64,000 bases of DNA, taken from Streptomyces sp. SID9727. Lineage in GTDB: Bacteria; Actinomycetota; Actinomycetes; Streptomycetales; Streptomycetaceae. Position numbers and translations under genes: made by a program. Of the stretch, positions 53,287-62,772 are shown piece after piece; position 1 is the stretch's first letter; every line of letters starts with the position of its first letter. The stretch lies in contig NZ_JAAGNI010000345.1 in NCBI RefSeq assembly GCF_010550605.1, positions 1-64,000 on the forward strand, given 5' to 3'. The notes beneath the pieces were generated by a model that saw only the letters and a list, made by a program, of their open reading frames with translations, was not told the DNA's origin and did not search any database.

Positions 53287-56200
53287 CTAGAGCCGCAACA
53301 GCACCGCGCTCGTGCCCAGCACGGGTACGTCGACGGTCAGGACGCCCTCGGCGTCCGGCCTCAGCAGGTCACCGGCGGCGCCGAGGTAGTCGGCCGCGCG
53401 GGCCTCCGCGACCGGGAAGCCGGGGGTGATCCGGCAGGCGACCGGCTCCTCGGCGAAGGACTGGAGCCGCACGAGTACCCGACCGGGCGCCGGCACGGTG
53501 AGCCCCAAGACGCGCACGCGCCGGTCGCCGACCGTCAGCAACGCGTACGACGCCTCCGGGGCCGCGCTCTCCTCGCCCAGCGCGCGGACGGCGAGCAGCG
53601 GACGGCTGCCCGCGGCAGCGGTGTGCATGCCCAGAACGGGCCCGCTGGTGTGCGGGGCCTGTCCGAAGCCCACGCTGTAGCGGAACACGTGGTCGAACGC
53701 CTGCTCGGAGGGGAAGTTGGTGTCCCAGATGTTGTTGTGGACCCAGGAGAAGAGCGTGCCGGGCTCGTCCTGGGCGAGCGACTGCGGATAGGGCGCGTAC
53801 GGGACGGCGATGCCGCCCACCTGGACGAGCGGCGCGTCCTGCGTGGACACGGCCGCCACCACCGCGTCCTCCTCGAAGCTCACCCAGCGGCGTACCGCGC
53901 GCATGTGCTGCGCGGACCCCGGCACGACCGGCAGGCCGGTGCCCGTCATACCGCCGGTCGCCTCCATGCGGACGGCCGGCCGGTGCATCGCGAAGGGGAA
54001 CGCGAAGAACGCGCTCTCCTTGGTGAGCGTCGCGGGCTTCACGATCCGGTTCTCCAGATCGATCCGGGCCTGTCCGTGCGGCAGGTGGACGCGCACCCGC
54101 AGCCGCTCGGTGCCGGCCGGAGCGCACTCGTAGACCAGCGTCTCACCCGTGGCGTCGCGGAAACGGTCCACCAGCGCGGCCGGAGGCGCCGCCGTCCGGG
54201 AGGCGAGGAGGTGCATCGAATCGTCCGCCGTGGTCTTGCTCGACTGGTGGTTGAAGCCGCCCGCCGTCGCGTACTCGTCGTACAGGTAGCCGTTGAGCCC
54301 CACCGTCGCGTCCTGCCGCACCAGCTCCCGGCCGGTGCGCTTGTCGACGACCGAGCCGATCCAGGCCGCGCGCAGGTCCACGCTCACCCGCAGGAACTCG
54401 TTCTCCAGGACCGCCGGATCGCCGGCGTGCCCGCCTTCGGCGGACGGCGCCTCCTCCCGGGCGTCCGCGACGACGTCCACCCGTACCGCACCGTGCGCCG
54501 GCACCTCCGCGAGCCGGAACAACAGGAAGCGGCCGGCCGCCCGGTGCAGCTCGTTGGCCTGGGCCTCCTCGGTGTGCTCCAGCACCGAACCGTCGCGCGC
54601 GTCGAGCACCCGGACCGGGTCCTCCAGCGCGACCGTGCTCTCGGGAAGGAACAGCCGGACCGTCTCCGACCGCGGCCAGCCGCACGTATTGGCCACGTAG
54701 AAACCGGCGAGCGCCCCCTCGCGCGGGGAGAGCCGGCCGCCGAGGGCCGCGCCCGCGCCGTCCAGCAGCGTCTTCGCGTCGTCGTGGGCGCGCAGTGCCT
54801 GGGCGTACTTCCAGTGCCACTGGCGCTCGCCGGACGCGTGCCCGTGGTCGCCGTGGGTCCAGGGATCGCCACCGCCCCAGGTGTGCTCGTTGAACAGGGA
54901 GGCCGCCCGGTACACGTCGGGGGCCGAGGCCGTGGTGCCCGCACCGGCCGCGCCCAGGATCTCGGCGTGTCCCGCGACCGTCTGGGCATCCGCCAGCGCC
55001 GCCTGACCGTCGCGGGTCGCGGCCAGGGGGACCGCGCCGGCGCCCACGCCGTCCACCCACCAGTCGCTCCAGTCCCCCTCGAAGGTCTCCAGCCGGTCCC
55101 CGTAACGGTCCTCCGCGTCCACGAAGAAGTCCTCGTTGCGTGAAGTCCGCAGAACGGGGAAGGCCCACTCCTCGTTCCACCGGCGCACGGTGTCGGCGAT
55201 GATCCGGCGCGGCGGCCCGTTGTCCGCGAACTTGCCCAGCACCCGCAGATGCAGTACGTCCCACGGGTACGGATCGCCCTTGAACTCCTCGTCCAGGACA
55301 GGGAAGCCCGGAATGCCACGGCCCTCGTGCGGGTACTGACGGGTCGCCAGCGCCGAGAGGTAGTGCGGCAGGAGATCGTCCACCCGGTCGTAGGACTCGT
55401 CGAACCCGAGGATCGAGCCCTCCATGTACGCCAGCCCGTGCGGGGTGTCGGTGCGCCACACCAGGACGCTGCGTCCGCCCGGCGCGCGCCACCGGAACAG
55501 CCGGGGCAGCGACCCGCCGCCGGTGTGGTGCGGCACCGCGCGGCCCGCCCAGTTGTGGGCGACGGAGAGATAGCGGATGCCGCTGTCGGCGAGGACGTCG
55601 GGCAGGCCCACGACCTGACCGGGGACATCCGTCTGCATCGCCGTGGTGACGTCGATGCCGTGCCGGGCGCGCAGCTCCCGTACCGGGCGCAGCAACTCGT
55701 GCAGTTCGTCCGTCGAGCAGGTTTCCGTGTGCAGGTTGAAGGGCATCGCGGTCAGCTCGATGCGCCCCTGGCGCACCCGCTCCAGGAACTGTGCGACCTG
55801 CTCCGGCGGACGGTTCGCCGACCAGTTCTCGAAGCTGAAGAACCCCTCGACGGCCCAGCGGAACTTCGACGCGTCGGGCCGGTCGTCCGTCGAACGGCAC
55901 AGTTCGAGCAGGGAGTCGAGGTACTTGCGGCCCTCGGCGAGCACAGTGCCCTGAGGATCGGTGTAACCGATGTCGAGATGGGCGTGCTGAACCAGGTGCA
56001 GCGTCCAGTGCCGCTGCGGGGTCAGCAGCACCTCGACCCGCTCACCCGGAGCAAGGTCCGGCAGCTCGACCAGCACCGGCAGCGGAGCGTCCACCTCGGG
56101 GACCAGCAGGCGGATCTCACCGGCCGGCCCGGGTATCAGCTCGCTGCGGACGGAGGTGCCGGACAGGGTGGTGACCACGGCCCGGCCGACGGGGCGGCCG

Positions 56201-56382
56201 GCCCGGATCCGCACGGACTGGAGGAGCCCGCCGTCGCCGTCCCGGCGCAGCAGAGGTTCGCAGGAGAGCCGGACGGGGTGTCCGCCGAGGACACCGGTGG
56301 CGCTCACGCCGCGGTCGCGCAGGATGTCGCGGGCGATGTCGGAGTCCCACCAGGAGGGGCGGGACAGATGGGGGCGGGGCAT
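53287..56382 (-). CDS. Glycoside hydrolase family 38 (alpha-mannosidase)
   Basis: 1031 residues from the ATG at 56382. The GH38 N-terminal signature is HLVQHAHLDIGYTDPQG (about residues 140-155), with the nucleophile region in MQTDVPGQVVGLP and further WGGGDPWTHGDHGH. A long C-terminal beta domain follows. GH38 enzymes remove alpha-mannose from N-glycan or mannan fragments using a divalent metal. No signal peptide is present, so it works in the cytosol on imported oligosaccharides, in line with the ABC importer in the same run. Confidence 0.88.
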   Translation of the reverse strand: MPRPHLSRPSWWDSDIARDILRDRGVSATGVLGGHPVRLSCEPLLRRDGDGGLLQSVRIRAGRPVGRAVVTTLSGTSVRSELIPGPAGEIRLLVPEVDAPLPVLVELPDLAPGERVEVLLTPQRHWTLHLVQHAHLDIGYTDPQGTVLAEGRKYLDSLLELCRSTDDRPDASKFRWAVEGFFSFENWSANRPPEQVAQFLERVRQGRIELTAMPFNLHTETCSTDELHELLRPVRELRARHGIDVTTAMQTDVPGQVVGLPDVLADSGIRYLSVAHNWAGRAVPHHTGGGSLPRLFRWRAPGGRSVLVWRTDTPHGLAYMEGSILGFDESYDRVDDLLPHYLSALATRQYPHEGRGIPGFPVLDEEFKGDPYPWDVLHLRVLGKFADNGPPRRIIADTVRRWNEEWAFPVLRTSRNEDFFVDAEDRYGDRLETFEGDWSDWWVDGVGAGAVPLAATRDGQAALADAQTVAGHAEILGAAGAGTTASAPDVYRAASLFNEHTWGGGDPWTHGDHGHASGERQWHWKYAQALRAHDDAKTLLDGAGAALGGRLSPREGALAGFYVANTCGWPRSETVRLFLPESTVALEDPVRVLDARDGSVLEHTEEAQANELHRAAGRFLLFRLAEVPAHGAVRVDVVADAREEAPSAEGGHAGDPAVLENEFLRVSVDLRAAWIGSVVDKRTGRELVRQDATVGLNGYLYDEYATAGGFNHQSSKTTADDSMHLLASRTAAPPAALVDRFRDATGETLVYECAPAGTERLRVRVHLPHGQARIDLENRIVKPATLTKESAFFAFPFAMHRPAVRMEATGGMTGTGLPVVPGSAQHMRAVRRWVSFEEDAVVAAVSTQDAPLVQVGGIAVPYAPYPQSLAQDEPGTLFSWVHNNIWDTNFPSEQAFDHVFRYSVGFGQAPHTSGPVLGMHTAAAGSRPLLAVRALGEESAAPEASYALLTVGDRRVRVLGLTVPAPGRVLVRLQSFAEEPVACRITPGFPVAEARAADYLGAAGDLLRPDAEGVLTVDVPVLGTSAVLLRL

Positions 56383-56446
56383 GGAGAGGGTTCTCCGCTC
56401 TGGCAGGGTGCCGGTTCGGTGCGTGGGGCGGGCGGGGAGGTGCGGG

Positions 56447-57625
56447 TCAGGGGGCGTCGGTGGCGAGGCCCGCGAAGATCTGGACCATCGCGGACTGCTC
56501 AAGGGTCTCGGCGGAGGCGGACGGGTCGTAGTCGCCGCCGCCCGAGGGCTGGAAGCGGAAGAGACCGGTGGACGGATCGCGGTTCTCCTTCCACACGCGT
56601 TCCGCGTAGGCGCTCTCGGTCTGCCGGTAGGCCGGGTCGTGACGGATCCCGTCCAGAACGCGGAGGTTGTCGAAGTAGATCGCGTTGAAGACCGCCGGCT
56701 GGTCGTGCAGGCGCTCGCCCTGCTTCCAGTACGCGAGCGACCCCTCGGCGTCCTCCACGGCGCGCTGGAGATACGAGCGGTCCCCGGTGGTCTTGTAGAG
56801 CGTGGCCGCGGTACCGACCATGGCCCCCGAGTTGTACGTCCACAGGGTGGAGTTGACGGAGCCGTCGTCGCCGAGGCTGTTGCGGTACAGCCCGGGGGAC
56901 TGGCGCAGACACGACCAGTTCCACTCGTACCACCGCTGCGCGCTCGTCAGGTAGCGGCTCTCGTGGGTCTCCTGGTGGAGCCGGGCGGCCAGCTCCGCGG
57001 CCAGGCCCGTGACGTTGGCGGCGCGCATGTCGTTGGCCGGCGAGTCGACCCAGTGCATCCCGCCGGGGCATTCCCTGGCCGGGTCGTCGTCCCAGCCGCG
57101 GCTCACGATGTCGAAGGTCCGCTCGGCCCGGCGCAGGTAGACGGCGTCGCCCGTGGCCTCGTACTGGTCCAGCAGGGTCAGCCCGACGACGGAGTTGTCG
57201 TCGTAGAAGACGTCACCGCCCTGCCCGAGCGGAGCCGGGAGGTACGAGTCGTAGCCGGGCCGGCCGTCGCGCGGTTCGAAGTACAGCTCCAGAGTGGTGA
57301 AGCGCTCCGCCGCGTCCGCCGTGTAGCGCCTGCCCGATCCGGGAAGGCCGGCCACGTCGACCGTCGCGGCGGCCGCCTCCCGCATCGGCCAGAGGTAGGA
57401 GTGGGCGTTGTCTGCGCTGCGGTGCGGTGTCGCCTCCTGGTAGAGGCCGTGGTCGTTCGCACCCTGGTACAGGTGATGCTGGAGCGCGTCGTACGTCCGC
57501 GTGGCCCGGGCCTTCCAGGGGCCCGCCGCCGGGTGTGAGGCCGCGAGGGCGGGGGAAGGGCACAGGGCGGCGCAGAGCAGCGGTGCCGCGGCCAGGGCGA
57601 GAGCGGTACGGGCAGAGAGTTTCAC
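56447..57625 (-). CDS. Secreted glycoside hydrolase family 76 (alpha-1,6-mannanase type)
   Basis: The GTG at 57625 gives 392 residues with a signal peptide (KLSARTALALAAAPLLCAALCPSPALA). The tandem Asp active-site motif is DVFYDDNSVVGLTLLDQYEATGD, and YNSGAMVGTAATLYKTTGD is the second GH76 signature. GH76 enzymes are endo-alpha-1,6-mannanases acting on fungal cell wall mannan. It is 64 nt before the GH38 gene and 67 nt after a permease gene. The model is extracellular cut, import, and intracellular trimming. Confidence 0.88.
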   Translation of the reverse strand: MKLSARTALALAAAPLLCAALCPSPALAASHPAAGPWKARATRTYDALQHHLYQGANDHGLYQEATPHRSADNAHSYLWPMREAAAATVDVAGLPGSGRRYTADAAERFTTLELYFEPRDGRPGYDSYLPAPLGQGGDVFYDDNSVVGLTLLDQYEATGDAVYLRRAERTFDIVSRGWDDDPARECPGGMHWVDSPANDMRAANVTGLAAELAARLHQETHESRYLTSAQRWYEWNWSCLRQSPGLYRNSLGDDGSVNSTLWTYNSGAMVGTAATLYKTTGDRSYLQRAVEDAEGSLAYWKQGERLHDQPAVFNAIYFDNLRVLDGIRHDPAYRQTESAYAERVWKENRDPSTGLFRFQPSGGGDYDPSASAETLEQSAMVQIFAGLATDAP

Positions 57626-57692
57626 CGGGATGCCTTTCGGGGATCGGCTCGGGGCGTCCGTGCGGGAGGTCCGCACGCGGGTACGGCACGGC

Positions 57693-58523
57693 TCATCCGA
57701 GCTTGAGGCTGCTGACGAAGAACCGCTGCGCCGCGAAGAAGAGGACGACGGTCGGCAGCGAGACGAGCAGGGCTCCGCCGAGGACGACCGGGGGCCCCAC
57801 GTTGGAGTAGTTGCCCTGGAGTTCGGCGAGTGCGGCCATCACCGGCCGGATGTTGCGGCTCGTGGACAGGGTGATGCCGAAGAGCAGGTCGTTCCAGACG
57901 GCGACGAACTGGAAGACGAACGCGGCGATCATCGCGGACCGGGACAGCGGTACGTGGATCTGCCAGAACACCCGCCACCAGGAGGCACCGTCGAGCCGCG
58001 CCGCCTCGATCACCTCGGTGGGCAGCGTCTGGGCGAAGTTGCGCATGATGAAGTACGCGAACGGGATGGCCACCGCCGCGTAGATGAGGAACAGCCCGAT
58101 CTGCGCGTCGTACAGGCCGGTGTTCGCGTACGCGAGGAAGAGCGGTCGCAGGAAGACCTGGAGGGGCAGCAGGGTGCCCGAGTAGATCAGCCAGAACCAC
58201 AGGGTCTTGCGCTTGACCGGCATGATGACCGTGGCGAACGCGGCGGTCGTGGCCACCACGATGGCCGCGGCCGAGCTGGTCACCGCGTAGAGCAGGCTGT
58301 TGCCCATCGCGGGACCGAGCCTGGCCCGCGACCATGCCTCGGACATGTTGTCGAACAGACCGAATCCTCCGTGCGGCAGCCAGTGCGGCGCACCGCCGTA
58401 TTCGGCGGCCGGCACCAGCGCGTTGACCAGGAGCAGCCAGGTCGGTACGGCCCAGAGGAGCGAGACGACCACCAGAACGGTGTTGCGGACGGCGGTGCCG
58501 GCGGAGACGCGGCGTAGGGACAT
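57693..58523 (-). CDS. Carbohydrate ABC transporter permease (MalG-like)
   Basis: 276 residues, six membrane helices. The EAA loop EVIEAARLDGASWWRVFWQIHVPLSRSAM couples to an ATPase. It begins 2 nt after the stop of the other permease. No ATPase gene is present in this run, as in many Streptomyces sugar importers that share MsiK. Confidence 0.92.
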   Translation of the reverse strand: MSLRRVSAGTAVRNTVLVVVSLLWAVPTWLLLVNALVPAAEYGGAPHWLPHGGFGLFDNMSEAWSRARLGPAMGNSLLYAVTSSAAAIVVATTAAFATVIMPVKRKTLWFWLIYSGTLLPLQVFLRPLFLAYANTGLYDAQIGLFLIYAAVAIPFAYFIMRNFAQTLPTEVIEAARLDGASWWRVFWQIHVPLSRSAMIAAFVFQFVAVWNDLLFGITLSTSRNIRPVMAALAELQGNYSNVGPPVVLGGALLVSLPTVVLFFAAQRFFVSSLKLG

Positions 58524-58525
58524 GC

Positions 58526-59476
58526 TCAGGCGCCTTTCGGAGTGAGCTGGCGCCGCAGGTAGAGCCAGGAGGCCAGCAGCACGATGACGGTGAGGACGAC
58601 GGCGACGGCCGCTCCGGCGCCGGGGCGCAGGGCGAGGAAGGTCTCCTGGTACATCGAGACCGCGAGCGTCTCGGAGCTGCGGCCCGGCCCGCCCTGGGTG
58701 AGGACCCAGATCAGGTCGAACGACTTCAGCCCGTTCACCAGACTGCTGCCGACGACGATCACGGACACGGTCCGCAGCTGAGGCAGGACCACGTACCAGA
58801 ACTTCCGGATGCCGTCGGCGCCGTCGAGCGACGCGGCCTCCAGGGTCTCCGGGGGGATGGTCTGCAGGCCGACCAGGAAGAGGATCACGGCCACCCCGGT
58901 GGCCTGCCAGGTGTTGGCGACGATCATGACGAGGGTGTTCCCCGGCCACTCCAGCAGCCAGCCCTGGGCGAACGACCCCAGCCCCAGCGCGTCGAGCGCC
59001 TGGTTGGCCGCTCCGTCCGTGGTCAGGAGGAAGTTCCAGACGACGGCCACGGCCGAGCCGGAGATCGCGTACGGCAGGACCACCAGCAGCCGCGCCACCC
59101 GGGACCACCCGGAACCGTTCGTCATGACGGCGATGGCGAGCCCCAGGACGAGCGGCAGGGCCACCGTGCCGACCACCCACATCAGGGTGTTCTCCACGGA
59201 CTTCGCGAGCACCGGGTCGCTGAAGAAAAGCCCGTAGTTGGTGAACCAGGTGAAGCCGGAGACCCGGCTGTCGCTGAAGAAGCCGCGGTACAGCGTCATC
59301 ACGAACGGGGTGAGCAGCAGGCCGGCGACGAGCAGGACGGCCGGGGCGAGGAAGCCCGCCGAGGCGAAACGGTCCCTGAGCCCGCGCGAGGGCTTGCGGG
59401 CCGGGGGAGCGGGCGGGGTGCCGGGAGCGGGGGAGGCGCCGGCCCGGGTGCGGCGCGCGTCGAGGGCGGATGTCAT
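58526..59476 (-). CDS. Carbohydrate ABC transporter permease (MalF-like)
   Basis: The ATG at 59476 overlaps the binding-protein stop (ATGA) and gives 316 residues; a longer reading adds a non-conserved tail. Six helices and the EAA loop ETLEAASLDGADGIRKFWYVVLPQL are present. A short Pro/Ala-rich N-terminus (APGTPPAPPARKPSRG) precedes helix 1. Confidence 0.92.
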   Translation of the reverse strand: MTSALDARRTRAGASPAPGTPPAPPARKPSRGLRDRFASAGFLAPAVLLVAGLLLTPFVMTLYRGFFSDSRVSGFTWFTNYGLFFSDPVLAKSVENTLMWVVGTVALPLVLGLAIAVMTNGSGWSRVARLLVVLPYAISGSAVAVVWNFLLTTDGAANQALDALGLGSFAQGWLLEWPGNTLVMIVANTWQATGVAVILFLVGLQTIPPETLEAASLDGADGIRKFWYVVLPQLRTVSVIVVGSSLVNGLKSFDLIWVLTQGGPGRSSETLAVSMYQETFLALRPGAGAAVAVVLTVIVLLASWLYLRRQLTPKGA

Positions 59477-60789
59477 GACTCGTCCTTGTTCCACGCGGCC
59501 CACTCCTTGGTGGCACGGCCCGCCATGCTGCGCAGCGTCGCCTCGGGCGACAGGGCGTGCGTCATGAAGGCTCCCAGGTCATCGGTGTTCCCCTGCATGA
59601 GATTGGGCGGACCGGACTGCCCGTAGCGGGGCAGCTCGGTCCAGCGCTCGTCCAGGGCCCGCTTCCTGAGCCGGGCGAGCACCGGGTTGGAGGTGACCGC
59701 CTTCGGGTTGGCCGAGCCGTCCTGGAGGAAGTCGGTCCACACCCGCTGGACCGAGGGGTGCAGCCAGTGGCCCGCGTTGGCCATCGCGGCGTCGTGCGAC
59801 ACGGCCTTCTCCGGGACGGCGAGCACGCCCGCCTCGGTGATCACGGAACGCTTGGTGGAGGTGTCGACGGGAGGCAGGACGAAGGCGTCGAAGTCCTCGC
59901 CCGGCTTCATCCCGGCCGCGGCCAGCCCCTGCGACTGCCAGGAGCCGTGCAGGAACATGCCGACCTTGCCCGTCTTCAGCGCGGCCGGACCGTTGTTCTG
60001 ATCGAAGTCGGCCGGGGTCATCCAGCCCTTCTTCATGAAGTCCTGCCAGATCTGCATGGCCTTGTGCGCCTGCGGGTCGGTGTACCGGGCCCGCCCCGCG
60101 ATCAGATCCGCGTAGAACACCGGGTCGACCTTGCTGATCAGCTCCTCGAACCACTCGTAGGCGGGCCAGTTGCCGCTCTGCGTGGCGACGAACGGAACGA
60201 CACCGGACTTCTTCAGCACCTCGGCCGTGTGCAGTAGCTCGTCCCAGGTCTCGGGCGCCCGCAGGCCGTGCTTGTCGAACACATGGGTGTTGTAGAAGAG
60301 CACGTAGTACGACTGGTAGAGAGGCATCCCGTACACGGCGCCCCGGTAGGACATCGAGTCGCGAAGGGACTTGGTCACCCAGCCCTTGCGCTCGTATGCC
60401 TCCCACAGCCGCGTCAGGTCACTGAGGCTGCCCGTGCGGGCGAGCTGTTTCAGGTTGTAGCCCGACTGCCACTTGATCAGATCGGTCGCCTTGGTCGTCT
60501 GCAGGGAGATCTGCGTGACCTGGGTGTACGCGGTCGGATTCGGGTTCGACAGGGGGCGCAGGGCATAGCCGGTGAGCTTCTTCAGCTCCCGTCCGGCGGC
60601 CACGTAGCCGTCGTCCCAGGTCGCGTTGTCGTTGGCCAGGGACGTCGTCCCCGGCTTCGCCGCAGTGCTGTCGCCCCGCGCGCAGCCACCCGCCAGTGCG
60701 GCTGCGGCACCGGCCCCGAGGCCGGCCAGCACGGTGCGCCGGCGGAGCGGGTGAGACGACCGCTCTGTCGTCTCGCCGGTTGATCTCAT
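59473..60789 (-). CDS. Sugar ABC transporter substrate-binding lipoprotein
   Basis: From the ATG at 60789 the protein has 438 residues. It begins with a twin-Arg-like/lipoprotein signal (RRRTVLAGLGAGAAAALAGG) ending in a lipobox Cys (GGC). The body is of the solute-binding family 1 type: GKVGMFLHGSWQSQGL, GVVPFVATQSGNWPAYEW. It belongs to the mannoside operon, whose other genes follow downstream. The gene lies beside the divergent promoter with two LacI-type sites. Confidence 0.92.
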   Translation of the reverse strand: MRSTGETTERSSHPLRRRTVLAGLGAGAAAALAGGCARGDSTAAKPGTTSLANDNATWDDGYVAAGRELKKLTGYALRPLSNPNPTAYTQVTQISLQTTKATDLIKWQSGYNLKQLARTGSLSDLTRLWEAYERKGWVTKSLRDSMSYRGAVYGMPLYQSYYVLFYNTHVFDKHGLRAPETWDELLHTAEVLKKSGVVPFVATQSGNWPAYEWFEELISKVDPVFYADLIAGRARYTDPQAHKAMQIWQDFMKKGWMTPADFDQNNGPAALKTGKVGMFLHGSWQSQGLAAAGMKPGEDFDAFVLPPVDTSTKRSVITEAGVLAVPEKAVSHDAAMANAGHWLHPSVQRVWTDFLQDGSANPKAVTSNPVLARLRKRALDERWTELPRYGQSGPPNLMQGNTDDLGAFMTHALSPEATLRSMAGRATKEWAAWNKDES

Positions 60790-60896
60790 GGGCTCACTTC
60801 CCTCTGGACCCGCTGGGGGTCCCTGGCTCCGGTGTTCGGTGGAGAAGCCACCGGAAGCGTGTACGGCGTGCGTTTCCGCGCTTCGGGTTGCGAGGA

Positions 60897-60911
60897 TGTT
60901 AACGACACCAT
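60897..60911. promoter_or_regulatory. LacI-type operator, site 1
   Basis: TGTTAACGACACCAT lies 108 bp upstream of the binding-protein start; 13 of 15 bases match site 2 at 61009-61023. Confidence 0.6.
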
Positions 60912-61008
60912 GTGACCGAAACAAGAGGTTCTTCCGCCAGGGCTCGAAAAATGGCTCCTGGACAGGGCTTACATGGAGGCATTCGAGAGGTGCCTTGTTC
61001 CTTCAGCG

Positions 61009-61023
61009 TGTTATCGATACCAT
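61009..61023. promoter_or_regulatory. LacI-type operator, site 2
   Basis: TGTTATCGATACCAT has a near-palindromic CG centre usual for LacI/GalR operators, 37 bp before the mannose-6-phosphate isomerase start. Copy of site 1 in the same orientation, 112 bp away. Confidence 0.6.
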
Positions 61024-61059
61024 TCGCGTGCTTGCCCGGTCCCTTCCTCAGGAGCTTCT

Positions 61060-62772
61060 GTGCACCAGCCCCGTCCTTATGACCGCAACCCGCGGTACGC
61101 CGTCACCGGTGGCGCCGTCGTCGCCGGCTGGGCCGCCGCGGTCGCCGATGTGCCCACGACGCCCACCGTCCTCGCCCTGGACGGCCCCGCCGCACTCGAC
61201 TGGGAGGAGGCCGCCGGATCCCTCGCCGCCGCTCTGCGCGCGCGGGGTACACGGGTCGCGCTGTGCGACGTGCGGACCCTCTGGTCGGCCGAGGCGGTCC
61301 AGCGGCTCTGCGTTCCCGACGCGGACGCCGACGCGTTCTTCCTGCCGCTCGCCGAGTTCTCCCTGGACGACCTGTTCGAGACGCCGCCCGTCCGGCCGCG
61401 TCCGGACACCGGCGTCCTGCTCGTCTACGGGCCGGGCGCCGGGCTCGGCGAGCCCGACCTGCTGTGGTGGGCCGACCTGCCCAAGCGGTACGCGGAAGAG
61501 GCCGTCACCCGCGCCGAACTGCCCCTCGGCGTCAATCTGGGGCGCCCCGGCACCCCCGGTGAGCTGCGCAGCCTCTTCTACACCGACTGGCCCGTCGGCG
61601 ACCGCCACCGCGACCGCCTGGCCCCGCGCGTCGACCGCTGGATCGACCTCCAGGGCGAGAACGGCCCGGCCTCGCTGGACGGCGCGTCCGTACGGGCCAC
61701 CCTGGCCACCCTGGCCGCGGGGCCCGTTCGCAGTCGCCCCTTCTTCAACTCCACCGCGTGGGGCGGTCAGTGGGCCGCCCGGGAACTCGGCTTCGAGCCC
61801 CGCGACGGCAACACGGCACTCGGCTACGAGCTGATCGCCCCCGAGGCCGGAATCCTGGTCGGCCAGGACGAGGCGGCCCAGGTGGAACTGCCCTTCCAAC
61901 TGCTCTGCACGCTCCACCCCGAGACGTTCCTCGGCCCGGACGTCCACCGCCGCTTCGGCACGTCCTTCCCGATCCGCTTCGACTACCTCGACACGGTCGG
62001 CGGCGGCAACCTCTCGCTGCACCTGCACCCCCGGGAGCAGTACATGCGCGAGACCTTCGGGTGGCCCTACACCCAGCACGAGACGTACTACGTCACCGCG
62101 TGCGACCCCGGTGCGAAGGTCTACCTCGGGCTGCGGGACAGTACGGACGTGACAGTCATGCGCGAGGAGGTCGAGGCGTCCGCGGCGGACGGAGTCCCGC
62201 TGCGCGTCGAGGACCATGTGATGACGCACGCGGCGGACACCGGGCAGCTCTACATGATCCCCGCCGGCACCCCGCACGCCTCCGGCGAGGGCAACCTGGT
62301 CCTCGAGATCAGCGCCACCCCCTACCTCTACTCCCTGCGCTTCTACGACTGGCTGCGCAAGGGCCTCTCCGGCGCCCCGAGGCCCCTCTCCTCCGCCCAC
62401 GCCTTCGCCAACCTCGACACCGCACGGCGCGGCGACGACGTCCTCAAGGAACTCGTGCAGGAGCCGAGGACGGTGCGCGAGGGCCGGGGCTGGCGCGAGG
62501 AGGTCATCGGCGCGCTGCCCGAGATGTTCTACGCGGTGCACCGCTTCGTGATCGAGGGGCCGGAGCCCGCCGAGGACGACACCGACGGCCGCTTCCACAT
62601 CCTCAACGTCTCCTCGGGCGGCGGCGTCGTCGTGGAGACCGACCGGGGGGACCGGCACGACCTGGCCTTCGCCGAAACCCTCACCGTGCCCGCGAGCGTG
62701 GGCGGCTACCGGCTGCGCCCTATGGGAAGCGACCCGGTGCACGTGGTGAAGTCCCTGGTGAGCCCGGCATGA
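61060..62772 (+). CDS. manA: Class I mannose-6-phosphate isomerase with extra N-terminal domain
   Basis: The GTG at 61060 (AGGAG 5 nt upstream) gives 570 residues. The cupin part (about 230-570) has the metal-binding HLHPREQYMRETFG, QHETYYVTACD and MIPAGTPHASGEGN. The first ~200 residues look like a degenerate nucleotide-kinase fold (LALDGPAALDWEEAAG in the P-loop position without Lys), probably inactive. The enzyme interconverts mannose-6-P and fructose-6-P. It overlaps the next gene by 4 nt (ATGA). Confidence 0.85.
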   Translation: MHQPRPYDRNPRYAVTGGAVVAGWAAAVADVPTTPTVLALDGPAALDWEEAAGSLAAALRARGTRVALCDVRTLWSAEAVQRLCVPDADADAFFLPLAEFSLDDLFETPPVRPRPDTGVLLVYGPGAGLGEPDLLWWADLPKRYAEEAVTRAELPLGVNLGRPGTPGELRSLFYTDWPVGDRHRDRLAPRVDRWIDLQGENGPASLDGASVRATLATLAAGPVRSRPFFNSTAWGGQWAARELGFEPRDGNTALGYELIAPEAGILVGQDEAAQVELPFQLLCTLHPETFLGPDVHRRFGTSFPIRFDYLDTVGGGNLSLHLHPREQYMRETFGWPYTQHETYYVTACDPGAKVYLGLRDSTDVTVMREEVEASAADGVPLRVEDHVMTHAADTGQLYMIPAGTPHASGEGNLVLEISATPYLYSLRFYDWLRKGLSGAPRPLSSAHAFANLDTARRGDDVLKELVQEPRTVREGRGWREEVIGALPEMFYAVHRFVIEGPEPAEDDTDGRFHILNVSSGGGVVVETDRGDRHDLAFAETLTVPASVGGYRLRPMGSDPVHVVKSLVSPA